Notes under the pieces: model-generated | Seen by the model: only the letters and a program-made list of their open reading frames with translations | Told to the model about the DNA's origin: nothing | Databases searched by the model: none | Position numbers and translations under genes: made by a program | In this document: positions 27,116 through 35,615 of the stretch, one piece after another | Layout: each line of letters opens with the position of its first letter | Position numbering within the stretch: position 1 is the first letter of the stretch | NCBI GenBank assembly: GCA_005116965.1 | Contig: SWDG01000027.1 | Span: 631,273 to 680,598, forward strand | Source of the DNA: Nitrospira sp. | GTDB lineage: Bacteria; Nitrospirota; Nitrospiria; Nitrospirales; Nitrospiraceae | Direction: 5' to 3' | Length of the DNA stretch: 49,326 bases

Positions 27116-30100
27116 TCACGGCACAGCGGGAGCCGTCGATGGAGTCATGTCTCTCGGTCGCACTCCAGACTCTTCATCCGGTGTCACCAAATCTATCGGC
27201 AGTGTCAGCGTGTTCGTGAGAACATCGACGGCCAGTTGGGCTAACCCCGAGAGGCCGGATGCAAAGGACTTGACCGGCAAATAGGTGACCTCGGGATCTT
27301 CCAGCGCTCCCTTTGCAGTGAACATCGCCGTGGCGATGCCCTTGCGGTCCCCCGCAACGATTCGGCCAAAGAGCGGAATCGTCTTAAGGAATTGTGAGTA
27401 TGACCCGAACGGACTCACGGCGACGGCCAGATCCAGCTGGTCTGTCGGCAAGTCATAATTCCCGGCCGCTGTAATTTTCAGAATGGGGCTGTCGATGATC
27501 AGATTTTCTGTCTGAAACATCCCATCTTGAATGGCCACGGTAGAAGAAATTCTGTTGTATGGCAGCCCCTCCTTTTCAAGATCGACCTTCCCTTGTAACA
27601 CAGCCGGGAGGTTCAACAGACTAATGATCTTCCAGACTGCCCGCTCATTCGTTTTCAGGATGCGACCATTTTCCAACAACAACTCGACTTTGCCGTTCAA
27701 TGAAGGATAGACCCCATGCGGGTTGCGCCCATGCCCGCGAAGAACGCCGCTGAAGCGAATCTCTCCCGATGCGCTATGGACCTGCGCTTTGGTCAGTCGC
27801 AACAGGTCTTCAAATTCTACTCCGGTAGCCCTGAATGACAGGTCAAAATCCGCCGGTGCGTTGGGGGGAAGTTGCACGACGAGCCGTCCGGCCACGTGTC
27901 CATGGGTGGACTCTCCGGAAAGACGATCGATATCAAGCATTCCGTCCTGAATATTGATTCGAGCGGCAAGCGAACCGACTTTTAGATGCTTGTATCGGCC
28001 ACGCGCCACGGCCACAGCCATAGTGACGTGGCTAGTCGCCGCCAACGTTTCGAGGAACTCCCGGATCGGAGTCCGTTCCCCCTTTGGAATCACCAGGCTC
28101 AAATCCAATTGGTTGGACTCGATCTTGCCGGTAACAATCGGCTTCGCCGCCCAATTTCGAACCGTGGCCTCTATGGCGACGTCACTCCCTTGAATCTTAA
28201 ACGACAGCTGTTTGAATTCGACCTCGTTGCGGGCAACCTTTACGCGGGCATAGAAATCTTGCAGATGCCCATCAATCCCTTTCACCAACATCAGCCCGTT
28301 CGTCAGCCCCATCCATCCGGTCACCCGCCAGGTCTTCCAATCCGGCTCCTTTCCTTTGACATCAAGCGAGACTTCGATATTGCCCGCTTCAAGCCCACCT
28401 TTGGCTAGCCATTCGGGAAGACTAGGTACCGATACCGTACCGGTCGCCACGGCCATATCGATCAGAAAGCCATTCCCGAACTGCATGGTTCCCTTAGCTG
28501 GAATGATCACCGATGGTAAAACCAGCGCGACGCGATGCAACTTGATGCTGCTAGCCTGAGGCATCACCCCTTCAAACTCCACAGTGGCGTGAGGGCCGAC
28601 GGGTTTCGCAATCGCCCCGAACGCGACTTTGGTCTCATCCAACACAACGGAGCCTTGGATATGCGGTCTCGCCGTCGAACCAGAGACTGCAATCGTTGAA
28701 CTGACCACCCCCTCGAATGCACTCCGTTCAATCACAGAGGAATGAAACAACCGAACCATCTGCGCCGCATCGCCGCGCGTACGAACAACAAAATCCTGAT
28801 ACTGGCTTTGGAGTCCTCCAGTTACGGTGCCGTGAACCTGCACAGCGGTTCCCCCAAGATGTCCGGTCACGTGATCGAACTGTGTGGCTCCATCAGCCAA
28901 GACAAATCTTCCCTGCATCCCGGTCACACGCTCCGGAACGTTCACATGGGTGAAACTACCTTGATGAACGGTGATCTCCCCACCAGCAAACGTGATCCCA
29001 CCGGGCTGATTCAACGGTCCCATGAGGCGAAATACAGATTGCGCCGTCCCTTCAGCGTCGCGGATACCGGCAAGCAACTGCGTGACTCGCTCCGCTTTCA
29101 CGGTCCTCGCCAGAAACTCAACGAGCCGCGCTGCCGCCATCTCTCCCGTAATCTCCAATTCCAGCCACGGGCCTGCGTCGAGAAACGACACCTCCGCCTT
29201 TCCACCCGTAATCTGCATCGCCCCATACATGCCAGTGACCTTCGCAATGCGAACACGCCCAGTCTCGACCACCACCACCGCCGCGAGGTCTTTCGCGGCG
29301 ATCCGATCATTACCGATCAAGCCGCGACCTTCGCTGACATGAAACTCTCCGATCGTCGAAAGTTGGGGACCCCTCGTGGCAGACCCGGTGAGCGTTGCAT
29401 CCACCACCTGCACCTTCCCGTCGATCTGGCGATCAGCTAGGAGGGCTGGGAGCTGCGCATGGATCCAGTCTGGGGGAATGGTTTTCAGGAGCTGCGGGAG
29501 GGAAACGAGAGAACTGCTGAATGTGACGGCAAACGTCGGCTGAGGAGTCAGTAGGCCGGCCAGATTGGCCTTTCCTCTCAGTGTGATGTTATTCAAATGC
29601 GCAGTCATGTCTGAGAGAACCATGTCATATCCAGACACACCCGGCATCACGCGAACGGTACTCTTGAGATTCAACGCCCCTTGAAGATGCTCAGAAACCG
29701 GCCGGGGGCCAAGAAAGTCAGCCGCGTCCCGGATGTTGAGATCCGCGGCGTCGATCTGTCCTTCAAACTGAAATCCTGTGGCCGATTCAGCGACCTCTTC
29801 ACCAGACAACGACACCGAGGGCTCTGCGCGTTTCATCACACCGTCCAGTGACACAGCCGATACGCCTGATTCTCCTTGATGAGCTGCTGACACATGGACT
29901 TCGGCGAAACCACGATCAGGCCGAACCAGCAACCTACACTCGACATGCTCCGCTTTGAGAGACCGAATGCCATCAGGTCTGGCGGCATCGATAACCGTGA
30001 CCGTTCCGTTGACGAGCGTCGCCTCTCTGATCATGAGTGTCCGCGCCATCATGTCCATCGTGTGCTGGTCGACATCCACGGGCCCGTTCAACTCATCGGA

Positions 30101-30475
30101 GATATTCCATCGACCGCGTTCGCTCCGCCGAAGCGTCAGCGTTGGCTCTTCGATCAACAATCGCTTGCCGACAACTTGTTTTTTGAGGAGTGGCAGGAGG
30201 CGTAAGACCAAATCAATACGCTTAGCCGTCAGGACGACCTGCTCTGATTGAGGATCATGAATTTTGACCTCGGTGAGTTCCACGCGAATACTCGGGAAGA
30301 TCACAAACTTGACGCGATGCACGTCGATCTTTCTACCCAGACTCTCCTCGAGCTGTTCCAAGACAAAATCTTTGAGATAGTCTTGGCCGGTCAGCTCCCT
30401 CGAAAATGAGAGAAACGCTACGGCCAACACCGCGAAAGCGAGTACAATCACAAGCGCAAGCCGAAGACGGAACAC
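27116..30475 (-). CDS. Large AsmA-like envelope protein
   Basis: An 1119-residue protein anchored by one N-terminal membrane helix (residues 5-24), with the rest predicted in the periplasm. The start EESLGRKIDVHRVKFVIFPSIRVELTEVKI and the long series of beta-strand repeats fit the AsmA/YhdP group of bridge-like lipid-transfer proteins. The late segment HSASGEIRFSGVLRGHG and the stretch FGSYSQFLKTIPLFGRIVAGDRKGIATAMF match the conserved AsmA-like C-terminal region. Such proteins form a groove that carries phospholipids between the inner and outer membranes. It is transcribed alone, divergent from pgm. Confidence 0.85.
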   Translation of the reverse strand: MFRLRLALVIVLAFAVLAVAFLSFSRELTGQDYLKDFVLEQLEESLGRKIDVHRVKFVIFPSIRVELTEVKIHDPQSEQVVLTAKRIDLVLRLLPLLKKQVVGKRLLIEEPTLTLRRSERGRWNISDELNGPVDVDQHTMDMMARTLMIREATLVNGTVTVIDAARPDGIRSLKAEHVECRLLVRPDRGFAEVHVSAAHQGESGVSAVSLDGVMKRAEPSVSLSGEEVAESATGFQFEGQIDAADLNIRDAADFLGPRPVSEHLQGALNLKSTVRVMPGVSGYDMVLSDMTAHLNNITLRGKANLAGLLTPQPTFAVTFSSSLVSLPQLLKTIPPDWIHAQLPALLADRQIDGKVQVVDATLTGSATRGPQLSTIGEFHVSEGRGLIGNDRIAAKDLAAVVVVETGRVRIAKVTGMYGAMQITGGKAEVSFLDAGPWLELEITGEMAAARLVEFLARTVKAERVTQLLAGIRDAEGTAQSVFRLMGPLNQPGGITFAGGEITVHQGSFTHVNVPERVTGMQGRFVLADGATQFDHVTGHLGGTAVQVHGTVTGGLQSQYQDFVVRTRGDAAQMVRLFHSSVIERSAFEGVVSSTIAVSGSTARPHIQGSVVLDETKVAFGAIAKPVGPHATVEFEGVMPQASSIKLHRVALVLPSVIIPAKGTMQFGNGFLIDMAVATGTVSVPSLPEWLAKGGLEAGNIEVSLDVKGKEPDWKTWRVTGWMGLTNGLMLVKGIDGHLQDFYARVKVARNEVEFKQLSFKIQGSDVAIEATVRNWAAKPIVTGKIESNQLDLSLVIPKGERTPIREFLETLAATSHVTMAVAVARGRYKHLKVGSLAARINIQDGMLDIDRLSGESTHGHVAGRLVVQLPPNAPADFDLSFRATGVEFEDLLRLTKAQVHSASGEIRFSGVLRGHGRNPHGVYPSLNGKVELLLENGRILKTNERAVWKIISLLNLPAVLQGKVDLEKEGLPYNRISSTVAIQDGMFQTENLIIDSPILKITAAGNYDLPTDQLDLAVAVSPFGSYSQFLKTIPLFGRIVAGDRKGIATAMFTAKGALEDPEVTYLPVKSFASGLSGLAQLAVDVLTNTLTLPIDLVTPDEESGVRPRDMTPSTAPAVP

Positions 30476-30712
30476 ACCACCCCCTTCAGATTACGGACAA
30501 GTCCTTATCGGTATCTTACCGGATCAATCATTCAAAATCCATGAAGTCAGCGTTCTATAAGGGATTTCTCCACTCAGATTTCATCGTTCCAGGACACCAT
30601 ACGTCCGATCGCCATCCAGACGTAAGACGGAAAAGATCATCCGAGGTAAACACCACTTTTTGAGACCGGACAAGAGTGAGGTCTGATTTTAGCTTACGTG
30701 GCCGTCCGACAG

Positions 30713-30742
30713 TTGACAGCGACCAGACATTAGAACTACACA
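30713..30742 (+). promoter_or_regulatory. Putative promoter of pgm, leaderless geometry
   Basis: TTGACA (30713-30718) is followed after 18 bases by TACACA (30737-30742). The pgm ATG is at 30749, six bases after the -10 element, so transcription would begin at or near the start codon. No Shine-Dalgarno precedes the ATG, in agreement. Confidence 0.45.
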
Positions 30743-30748
30743 TCTCCT

Positions 30749-32395
30749 ATGGCGATTCATTCCCATGCAGGACAACCAGCGCCGGCCTCAATTCTGGTGG
30801 ATGTGGGAAAACTCCTCTCTGCCTATTCGACCGAGACACCTGACCCATCTGTTCGGGAACAACGCGTGTCATTTGGTACATCAGGGCATCGTGGCTCTTC
30901 GTTCAAACGAAGCTTCAATGAACACCATATCGTGGCGATCACTCAGGCAGTGTGCGAATACCGGGCTGCGCAGCACACGACGGGGCCGCTGTATTTAGGG
31001 AAAGACACGCATGCACTGTCGGAGCCGGCATGTGCAACCGCCCTTGAAATCCTTTCGGCCAATGGTGTTGAGGTCATGATCGACAAGGACGAGGGCTTCA
31101 CACCGACCCCGGTCATCTCTCATGCCATCCTCACCTACAACCGAGGCCGAACCTCCGGTCTGGCCGATGGCATCATCATCACGCCATCGCACAATCCCCC
31201 GGAAGACGGTGGGATCAAGTACAACCCGCCGAACGGTGGCCCAGCCGATACACAGATCACGAAGTGGATCGAGGATCGAGCCAATGCCCTTCTAGCCGCC
31301 AACCTCCACGGAGTGACACGTCTTCCGATTGAACAGGCCCGACGGGCATCAACCACACATCAGCACGACTACATCAGGGCCTACGTGAACGATCTGAGCA
31401 ATGTGGTGGATATGGATACCATCAAAGCCTCGGGGCTCAAGCTTGGGATCGACCCGCTCGGCGGGTCCGGTGTCGCCTACTGGCAACCAATTATTGAGCG
31501 TTATGGGCTCAATGTTGAGATTGTGAATCCCGCCGTCGATCCAACCTTTCGATTTATGCCGCTGGATTGGGACGGCAAAATCCGCATGGACTGTTCGTCT
31601 CCCTATGCCATGGCGAACCTAATCGCCTTAAAAGATCGCTTCGACGTGGCATTCGGCAATGATGCCGACAATGATCGACACGGCATCGTCACTCGTTCAG
31701 GCTTGATGAATCCGAACCATTACCTGGCCGTCTCGATTGCCTACCTCTTTGCCAGTCGTCCCGGTTGGAAATCCTACGCCGGGATTGGCAAGACTTTAGT
31801 CAGCAGCAGCTTGATCGACCGAGTCGCGGCTAGACTGAAACAGAAACTGGTGGAAGTGCCGGTTGGCTTCAAGTGGTTCGTCAGCGGTCTACTCGATGGA
31901 TCGCTTGGCTTTGGCGGAGAGGAAAGCGCCGGCGCGTCGTTCTTACGACGTGATGGGACAGTCTGGTCAACTGATAAGGACGGCATTATCATGGACCTAC
32001 TGGCTGCCGAAATGATGGCCAAGACCGGCCTTGATCCATCCGAGTTGTACCGAGCCCTCACGAACGAACTGGGCGAGCCGGTGTATGAACGGATCGATGC
32101 GCCTGCCACGCCAGAGCAGAAAGCCATTCTGTCCAAGCTTTCTCCGGATCAAGTCAAGGCAACAGAGCTGGCTGGCGATCGAATCGTGGGGATGCTCACC
32201 AAGGCACCAGGCAACGGCGCGGCTATCGGTGGCTTGAAAGTCGTGACGGGAAACGGCTGGTTTGCCGCCAGACCGTCAGGAACAGAAGATGTGTACAAGC
32301 TCTATGCGGAGAGCTTTAAGGGACACACGCATCTGAAGCAGATACAAGAGGAAGCGCAGGCACTGATCACCAAGGCCCTGTCATCAGCCAAGTGA
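30749..32395 (+). CDS. pgm: Phosphoglucomutase (alpha-D-glucose-phosphate specific)
   Basis: A 548-residue enzyme. [19 protein letters not shown] near the N-terminus, the active serine in [16 protein letters not shown], the metal loop [13 protein letters not shown], the sugar-binding [11 protein letters not shown] and the phosphate-binding [15 protein letters not shown] are all in place and in order. Length and motifs match the bacterial alpha-phosphoglucomutase subfamily. It interconverts glucose 1-phosphate and glucose 6-phosphate, feeding glycogen or surface polysaccharide synthesis. It heads a plus-strand group with a tiny membrane protein (10-bp gap) and a methyltransferase. Confidence 0.95.
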   Translation: MAIHSHAGQPAPASILVDVGKLLSAYSTETPDPSVREQRVSFGTSGHRGSSFKRSFNEHHIVAITQAVCEYRAAQHTTGPLYLGKDTHALSEPACATALEILSANGVEVMIDKDEGFTPTPVISHAILTYNRGRTSGLADGIIITPSHNPPEDGGIKYNPPNGGPADTQITKWIEDRANALLAANLHGVTRLPIEQARRASTTHQHDYIRAYVNDLSNVVDMDTIKASGLKLGIDPLGGSGVAYWQPIIERYGLNVEIVNPAVDPTFRFMPLDWDGKIRMDCSSPYAMANLIALKDRFDVAFGNDADNDRHGIVTRSGLMNPNHYLAVSIAYLFASRPGWKSYAGIGKTLVSSSLIDRVAARLKQKLVEVPVGFKWFVSGLLDGSLGFGGEESAGASFLRRDGTVWSTDKDGIIMDLLAAEMMAKTGLDPSELYRALTNELGEPVYERIDAPATPEQKAILSKLSPDQVKATELAGDRIVGMLTKAPGNGAAIGGLKVVTGNGWFAARPSGTEDVYKLYAESFKGHTHLKQIQEEAQALITKALSSAK

Positions 32396-32405
32396 GAAAC
32401 CAGCT

Positions 32406-32621
32406 ATGTTTGAGCTGGGGAATACTGCAGCCCTGATCTGGGGTATCATCTTCGGATCGATCGGTACCGGCTTTGCCATCTATGGCAAAAGACAAAAGGC
32501 CATTGTCCCGTTGTGCGTTGGAGTGGCCCTCTGCATCTTTCCCTACTTTATCGAGAACGTCTACATGCTCGTCTTTGTCGGAGTGGTGTTGATGGCGATT
32601 CCGTATTTTGTACGGGTATGA
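32406..32621 (+). CDS. Small two-to-three-helix membrane protein
   Basis: A 71-residue hydrophobic protein: AALIWGIIFGSIGTGFAIYG, a basic turn GKRQKA, then two closely spaced helices (IVPLCVGVALCIFPYF and MLVFVGVVLMAIPYF). It lies 10 bp after pgm and probably shares its transcript. Similar short proteins with an amphipathic GKRQ turn are common in environmental bacteria but have no known function. Confidence 0.65.
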   Translation: MFELGNTAALIWGIIFGSIGTGFAIYGKRQKAIVPLCVGVALCIFPYFIENVYMLVFVGVVLMAIPYFVRV

Positions 32622-32648
32622 GACCAAGCATGATTCCTCATTTCTAAC

Positions 32649-33464
32649 ATGAATATTTCGCCTCCTCCTCGCTGGCCTCTTCCAAAACATGATTATTGGT
32701 CCACACCGTTTGCGGAATCGTTACTTCAGCATCTAGACCTTCGCCCCAGTCTAAAAATCCTCGATGTCGCATCCGGCCACGGTATTCCGGCCTTCTATCT
32801 CGCTGAGCAGGTCGGCTCTTCCGGCGAAGTACTAGCCATCGATGTGAGCGCCGGTCAAATCGCTCGTGCGAGAGCCATTCAAGGTACGCAATTACCATGG
32901 CTCCGCTTCGAATGTATGGACATGCGCTCCCTTCCTCCTGATCTGCCGACCTTCGACCGCGTCACAGGCAATCTCTCCGTCATGTTCTTTCGCCCCAATC
33001 GGTTTGAAGCAGTGCAGGGGCTCGTCGAACGACTTAGTCCAAGAGGTCAACTCGTCCTGACCTTTCCATCCTATGGAACATTCGATTCACTGTGGCAGCT
33101 GGTGGATCAGGCGATGGTTCATCAGGGGTTGATCAAGGAACGAGAGCGATTCCAGGACTATCTGAAGGAACGTCCGTCAGCCCAGGATGGACGAAGATGG
33201 TTTGAGGAACTCGATCTTGAACGGGTCGAGGCTATCGAGTATCCGCTTGAAGTGGCGACTGGCCCTGGTCAAGAGTTTCTCTATCATCCTTTACTTCGTG
33301 GCGGCTTTCTCGAAGACGTATACGAATGTTTCGAGAATCAGTCCCTCGCCGACCGGTTCATGGCCGACATCGCTCAAGACATTACCCGATTCACGCCGCT
33401 GATCGCACAGCGTTGTGTGCTCTCAGGATGGAAACGGACAGCGATTGCTGATTGCGAGGGTTAA
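32649..33464 (+). CDS. Class I SAM-dependent methyltransferase
   Basis: A 271-residue protein. Motif I is ILDVASGHGIPAFYLAEQVG near residue 37, motif II VLAIDVSAGQI, with an acidic residue after the second strand and a motif III-like segment FDRVTGNLSVMFF. This is the methyltransferase-11/25 fold. The C-terminal 120 residues are helical and probably bind substrate. The substrate is not predictable. It ends the pgm group on the plus strand. Confidence 0.82.
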   Translation: MNISPPPRWPLPKHDYWSTPFAESLLQHLDLRPSLKILDVASGHGIPAFYLAEQVGSSGEVLAIDVSAGQIARARAIQGTQLPWLRFECMDMRSLPPDLPTFDRVTGNLSVMFFRPNRFEAVQGLVERLSPRGQLVLTFPSYGTFDSLWQLVDQAMVHQGLIKERERFQDYLKERPSAQDGRRWFEELDLERVEAIEYPLEVATGPGQEFLYHPLLRGGFLEDVYECFENQSLADRFMADIAQDITRFTPLIAQRCVLSGWKRTAIADCEG

Positions 33465-33481
33465 AGTTGACTCCTCCGGCA

Positions 33482-33518
33482 TTGACGAACAACTCCCTAT
33501 GGGTATACTTTCTATACC
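33482..33518 (+). promoter_or_regulatory. brnTA promoter with overlapping inverted repeat
   Basis: TTGACG (33482-33487), a 16-base spacer and TATACT (33504-33509) form a good sigma-70 promoter. The dyad GGTATA-CTTTC-TATACC (33502-33518) covers the -10 element and the presumed start point, three bases before the brnT ATG. This is the expected place for an autorepressor site. Confidence 0.6.
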
Positions 33519-33521
33519 AGG

Positions 33522-33806
33522 ATGGATTTTGAGTTCGATCAGGCAAAGAGCAAATCCAACCGTGGAAAACACGGAATTGATTTTATCGAGGCCCAACAAC
33601 TGTGGGAAGACGAAGACCGACTCGAAATCCCAGCACGAACAGAAGATGAACCCAGGTATGTGCTCATTGCAGCCCTCAAGCAAAAGCTCTGGTCGGCCTT
33701 TTTCACCTATCGAACGGAACACATTCGGTTGATTTCGGTCCGAAGATCCAGAGAAGAAGAAAGGGAGCTCTACCATGAAAGCCAAGCATCTCGAGAAGAT
33801 GTTTGA
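33522..33806 (+). CDS. brnT: BrnT-type toxin (RelE-fold ribonuclease)
   Basis: A 94-residue protein with the BrnT start FEFDQAKSKSNRGKHGIDF and the core LIAALKQKLWSAFFTYR, IRLISVRRSREEERELYH. The conserved Lys/His of KHGIDF and the Arg residues of the last strand fit the family's RNase site. BrnT toxins cleave RNA and are neutralised by BrnA, which also represses the operon. The gene starts only a few bases after the predicted transcription start. Its end overlaps brnA by 32 bp, so the two are coupled. Confidence 0.88.
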   Translation: MDFEFDQAKSKSNRGKHGIDFIEAQQLWEDEDRLEIPARTEDEPRYVLIAALKQKLWSAFFTYRTEHIRLISVRRSREEERELYHESQASREDV

Positions 33807-34011
33807 TGAGGGGAAAGACGTAACACCTCATCTTGACCTCTCCAGAGCGCGCCGTCCTGGGCATGAGCAGAGACGAGTGAACGTCGATTTTCCTAGCTGG
33901 ATCATCGACTCACTAGACGCTCAGGCAAGCCGACTTGGAGTCACGAGACAATCAGTAATCAAGCTGTGGATCGCCGAGCGACTGAAAGAGGAACAGAAAA
34001 AGGCAAGTTAA
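33775..34011 (+). CDS. brnA: BrnA-type antitoxin (ribbon-helix-helix)
   Basis: A 78-residue protein; ATG 33775 has GGAG seven bases upstream. The RHH DNA-binding part is RRVNVDFPSWIIDSLDAQASRLGVTRQSVIKLWIAERL (residues 34-71), preceded by a disordered, toxin-binding N-terminal half. This order is the reverse of classical CopG antitoxins in which the toxin-binding tail is at the C-terminus, and is typical of BrnA. It probably binds the dyad at 33502-33518. Confidence 0.85.
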   Translation: MKAKHLEKMFDEGKDVTPHLDLSRARRPGHEQRRVNVDFPSWIIDSLDAQASRLGVTRQSVIKLWIAERLKEEQKKAS

Positions 34012-34120
34012 GCAAACGCCCACGGACTTCCCGTCAAACCTTTCACCATTGATCTAAACCCGTTGACACCGTAACACCCCAACCATTCGAGAGCGAACCA
34101 CGGACATCAGCACTCCGACC

Positions 34121-34258
34121 AAACTGTAGGGTTGCAAAGACGCGACCGACCTTGAAATGTTAAAGTGGCGAGCTGCCGAGGAAGATCTGCCCTATCAAAG
34201 CCTGATCGCCAGAATCCTGCATCAATACGTCAGCTGCTCGACGCCACAGAACGAGTAA
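34121..34258 (+). pseudogene. C-terminal remnant of a CopG/RHH-type antitoxin
   Basis: The frame ending at TAA 34256-34258 reads ATDLEMLKWRAAEEDLPY followed by QSLIARILHQYVS. This is the usual C-terminal signature of a CopG-like antitoxin (DLExLKxKAAEEGLPYQTLI). There is no proper N-terminus and no partner toxin nearby, and ATG 34157 lies inside the conserved part. It is therefore a fragment left from another toxin-antitoxin module. The next 270 bp up to 34530 hold no recognisable gene. Confidence 0.65.
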
Positions 34259-34530
34259 CTAGTTCGCTTTGGGGACACGTATCTTCGGAGCCATATCGAC
34301 TCTCACAATGCACAGTACAAGATCAGACCCCACTGACTTCTGGGCGAGTATGGATTTCGCACGGTCACCTTGACCACCCCCCTTCCAGGAAGGCGGCGCT
34401 GGCATGGACACGACATCGGAGCCGCTTCGGAATTTCAGCGAAAACTTGGATTGACTGCTCTCTTGTGTCAAAAAATATGTACGCTCCTAACAAAGAATGA
34501 GACCTGGCTCCGCACACATGGAGGTTCGAG

Positions 34531-35526
34531 ATGATGTCTCGCAGAATTGCCTTAACTCTAGTCGGTCTTCTTTTGGCACCTTCCATACCAGTGGCAATAG
34601 CTGAAGAACTGATTCCCTTTGAGTTACGTGGACAATCAAAAGAAAAGCAGGTTCCACAAGGTTCCGGCGCTGGCACCTGCTCCTTTGGAGAACTGAAACT
34701 TCCCCAGGAATTTATGATTTATGCAGCGGGTTCTTACACTGGCCGTGAGATTCACTTCCAAATCGATCAGAGCGGGCACCAAGCAACACAAATAGATGTC
34801 GTGGCAAACTCTATATCAAGGCCGGTTGTCCTCTTATTGGGTGCATACGAGCCAACTATTTGGAATATTGGATGGTCCTCGGAAACGAAAATTCTCGCCG
34901 TATTAGCGAGTGGATATCACCGTCAGGTAGTCGCAGGGCTACCCAAGAATGTACCGCTCCTCATCAGCTCATATGACAATAAAGGTCCATGCGGATATTT
35001 CTATGTGTCAGAGGAAACCCTGGGCAGCCTGAATCCCATATCGAGGCGTTTATTTGGACGGTCCGTCGACCAAGTATTTCTCGCGAAATCTGGACAAGCC
35101 ATTGTAGGTAATCCGTTGGGCAAGGATATCAAGCTGGTCACCTCACCAGAAACACCTCCAGAAAGCTTTCTGGACGAGAGTGCGCCCTTGGCAGGATCTC
35201 TCGGTTTAGAAGATGCTGTCACGCGAGGCCTTCTCCGAAGAGCAACCAGCGCAGATGCGGAAGCGTGGGTGAATGCGCTAAGTGAGGCAAACCCAACGCC
35301 AGACATACCACCTATTGCAAGTAAGGGTACTCCGCGCCCCAGACAACCGTCACTGCATAACGCGTTTGTTGTACTCAAGGAGTTCGTGTATCCCGCTGGG
35401 CTCTATGGGGGGAATCTTGCAACATTCTATGTGCCTAAGGGCGTCCCAATGCCAATGGGAGATCCAGGGCACTCAAGTGTCTATGATTTTAAAACCTTGC
35501 GATGCAAGGGTGCTATCTGCAGGTAA
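34531..35526 (+). CDS. Secreted protein of unknown function, possibly frameshifted at its end
   Basis: A 331-residue protein with a signal peptide (residues 5-24, cleavage likely after VAIA). ATG 34531 has GGAGG six bases upstream. I recognise no domain. It contains a Cys pair region (GAGTCSFGELKLP near residue 50) and a Pro-rich section (NPTPDIPPIASKGTPRPRQP). Its codon use is more AT-rich than its neighbours, which suggests acquisition. Just past the stop, another frame (35523-35672) reads VSYNDHWIFASFFGYEYTNG and more, convincing coding sequence. One added G in the AGG before the stop would join the two. The true gene may be about 380 residues, running into the lipA 3' end. Confidence 0.6.
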   Translation: MMSRRIALTLVGLLLAPSIPVAIAEELIPFELRGQSKEKQVPQGSGAGTCSFGELKLPQEFMIYAAGSYTGREIHFQIDQSGHQATQIDVVANSISRPVVLLLGAYEPTIWNIGWSSETKILAVLASGYHRQVVAGLPKNVPLLISSYDNKGPCGYFYVSEETLGSLNPISRRLFGRSVDQVFLAKSGQAIVGNPLGKDIKLVTSPETPPESFLDESAPLAGSLGLEDAVTRGLLRRATSADAEAWVNALSEANPTPDIPPIASKGTPRPRQPSLHNAFVVLKEFVYPAGLYGGNLATFYVPKGVPMPMGDPGHSSVYDFKTLRCKGAICR

Positions 35527-35615
35527 GTTACAATGACCACTGGATCTTTGCCAGCTTCTTTGGCTATGAGTATACTAACGGAAATGTTTTCCAGGTAGAT
35601 GAAGCTCGGCCACAA

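Noticed and set aside
27723-29440. Long plus-strand open frames opposite the AsmA-like gene
   Set aside because: They are antisense shadows of a coding region with strong family features and show no protein motifs.
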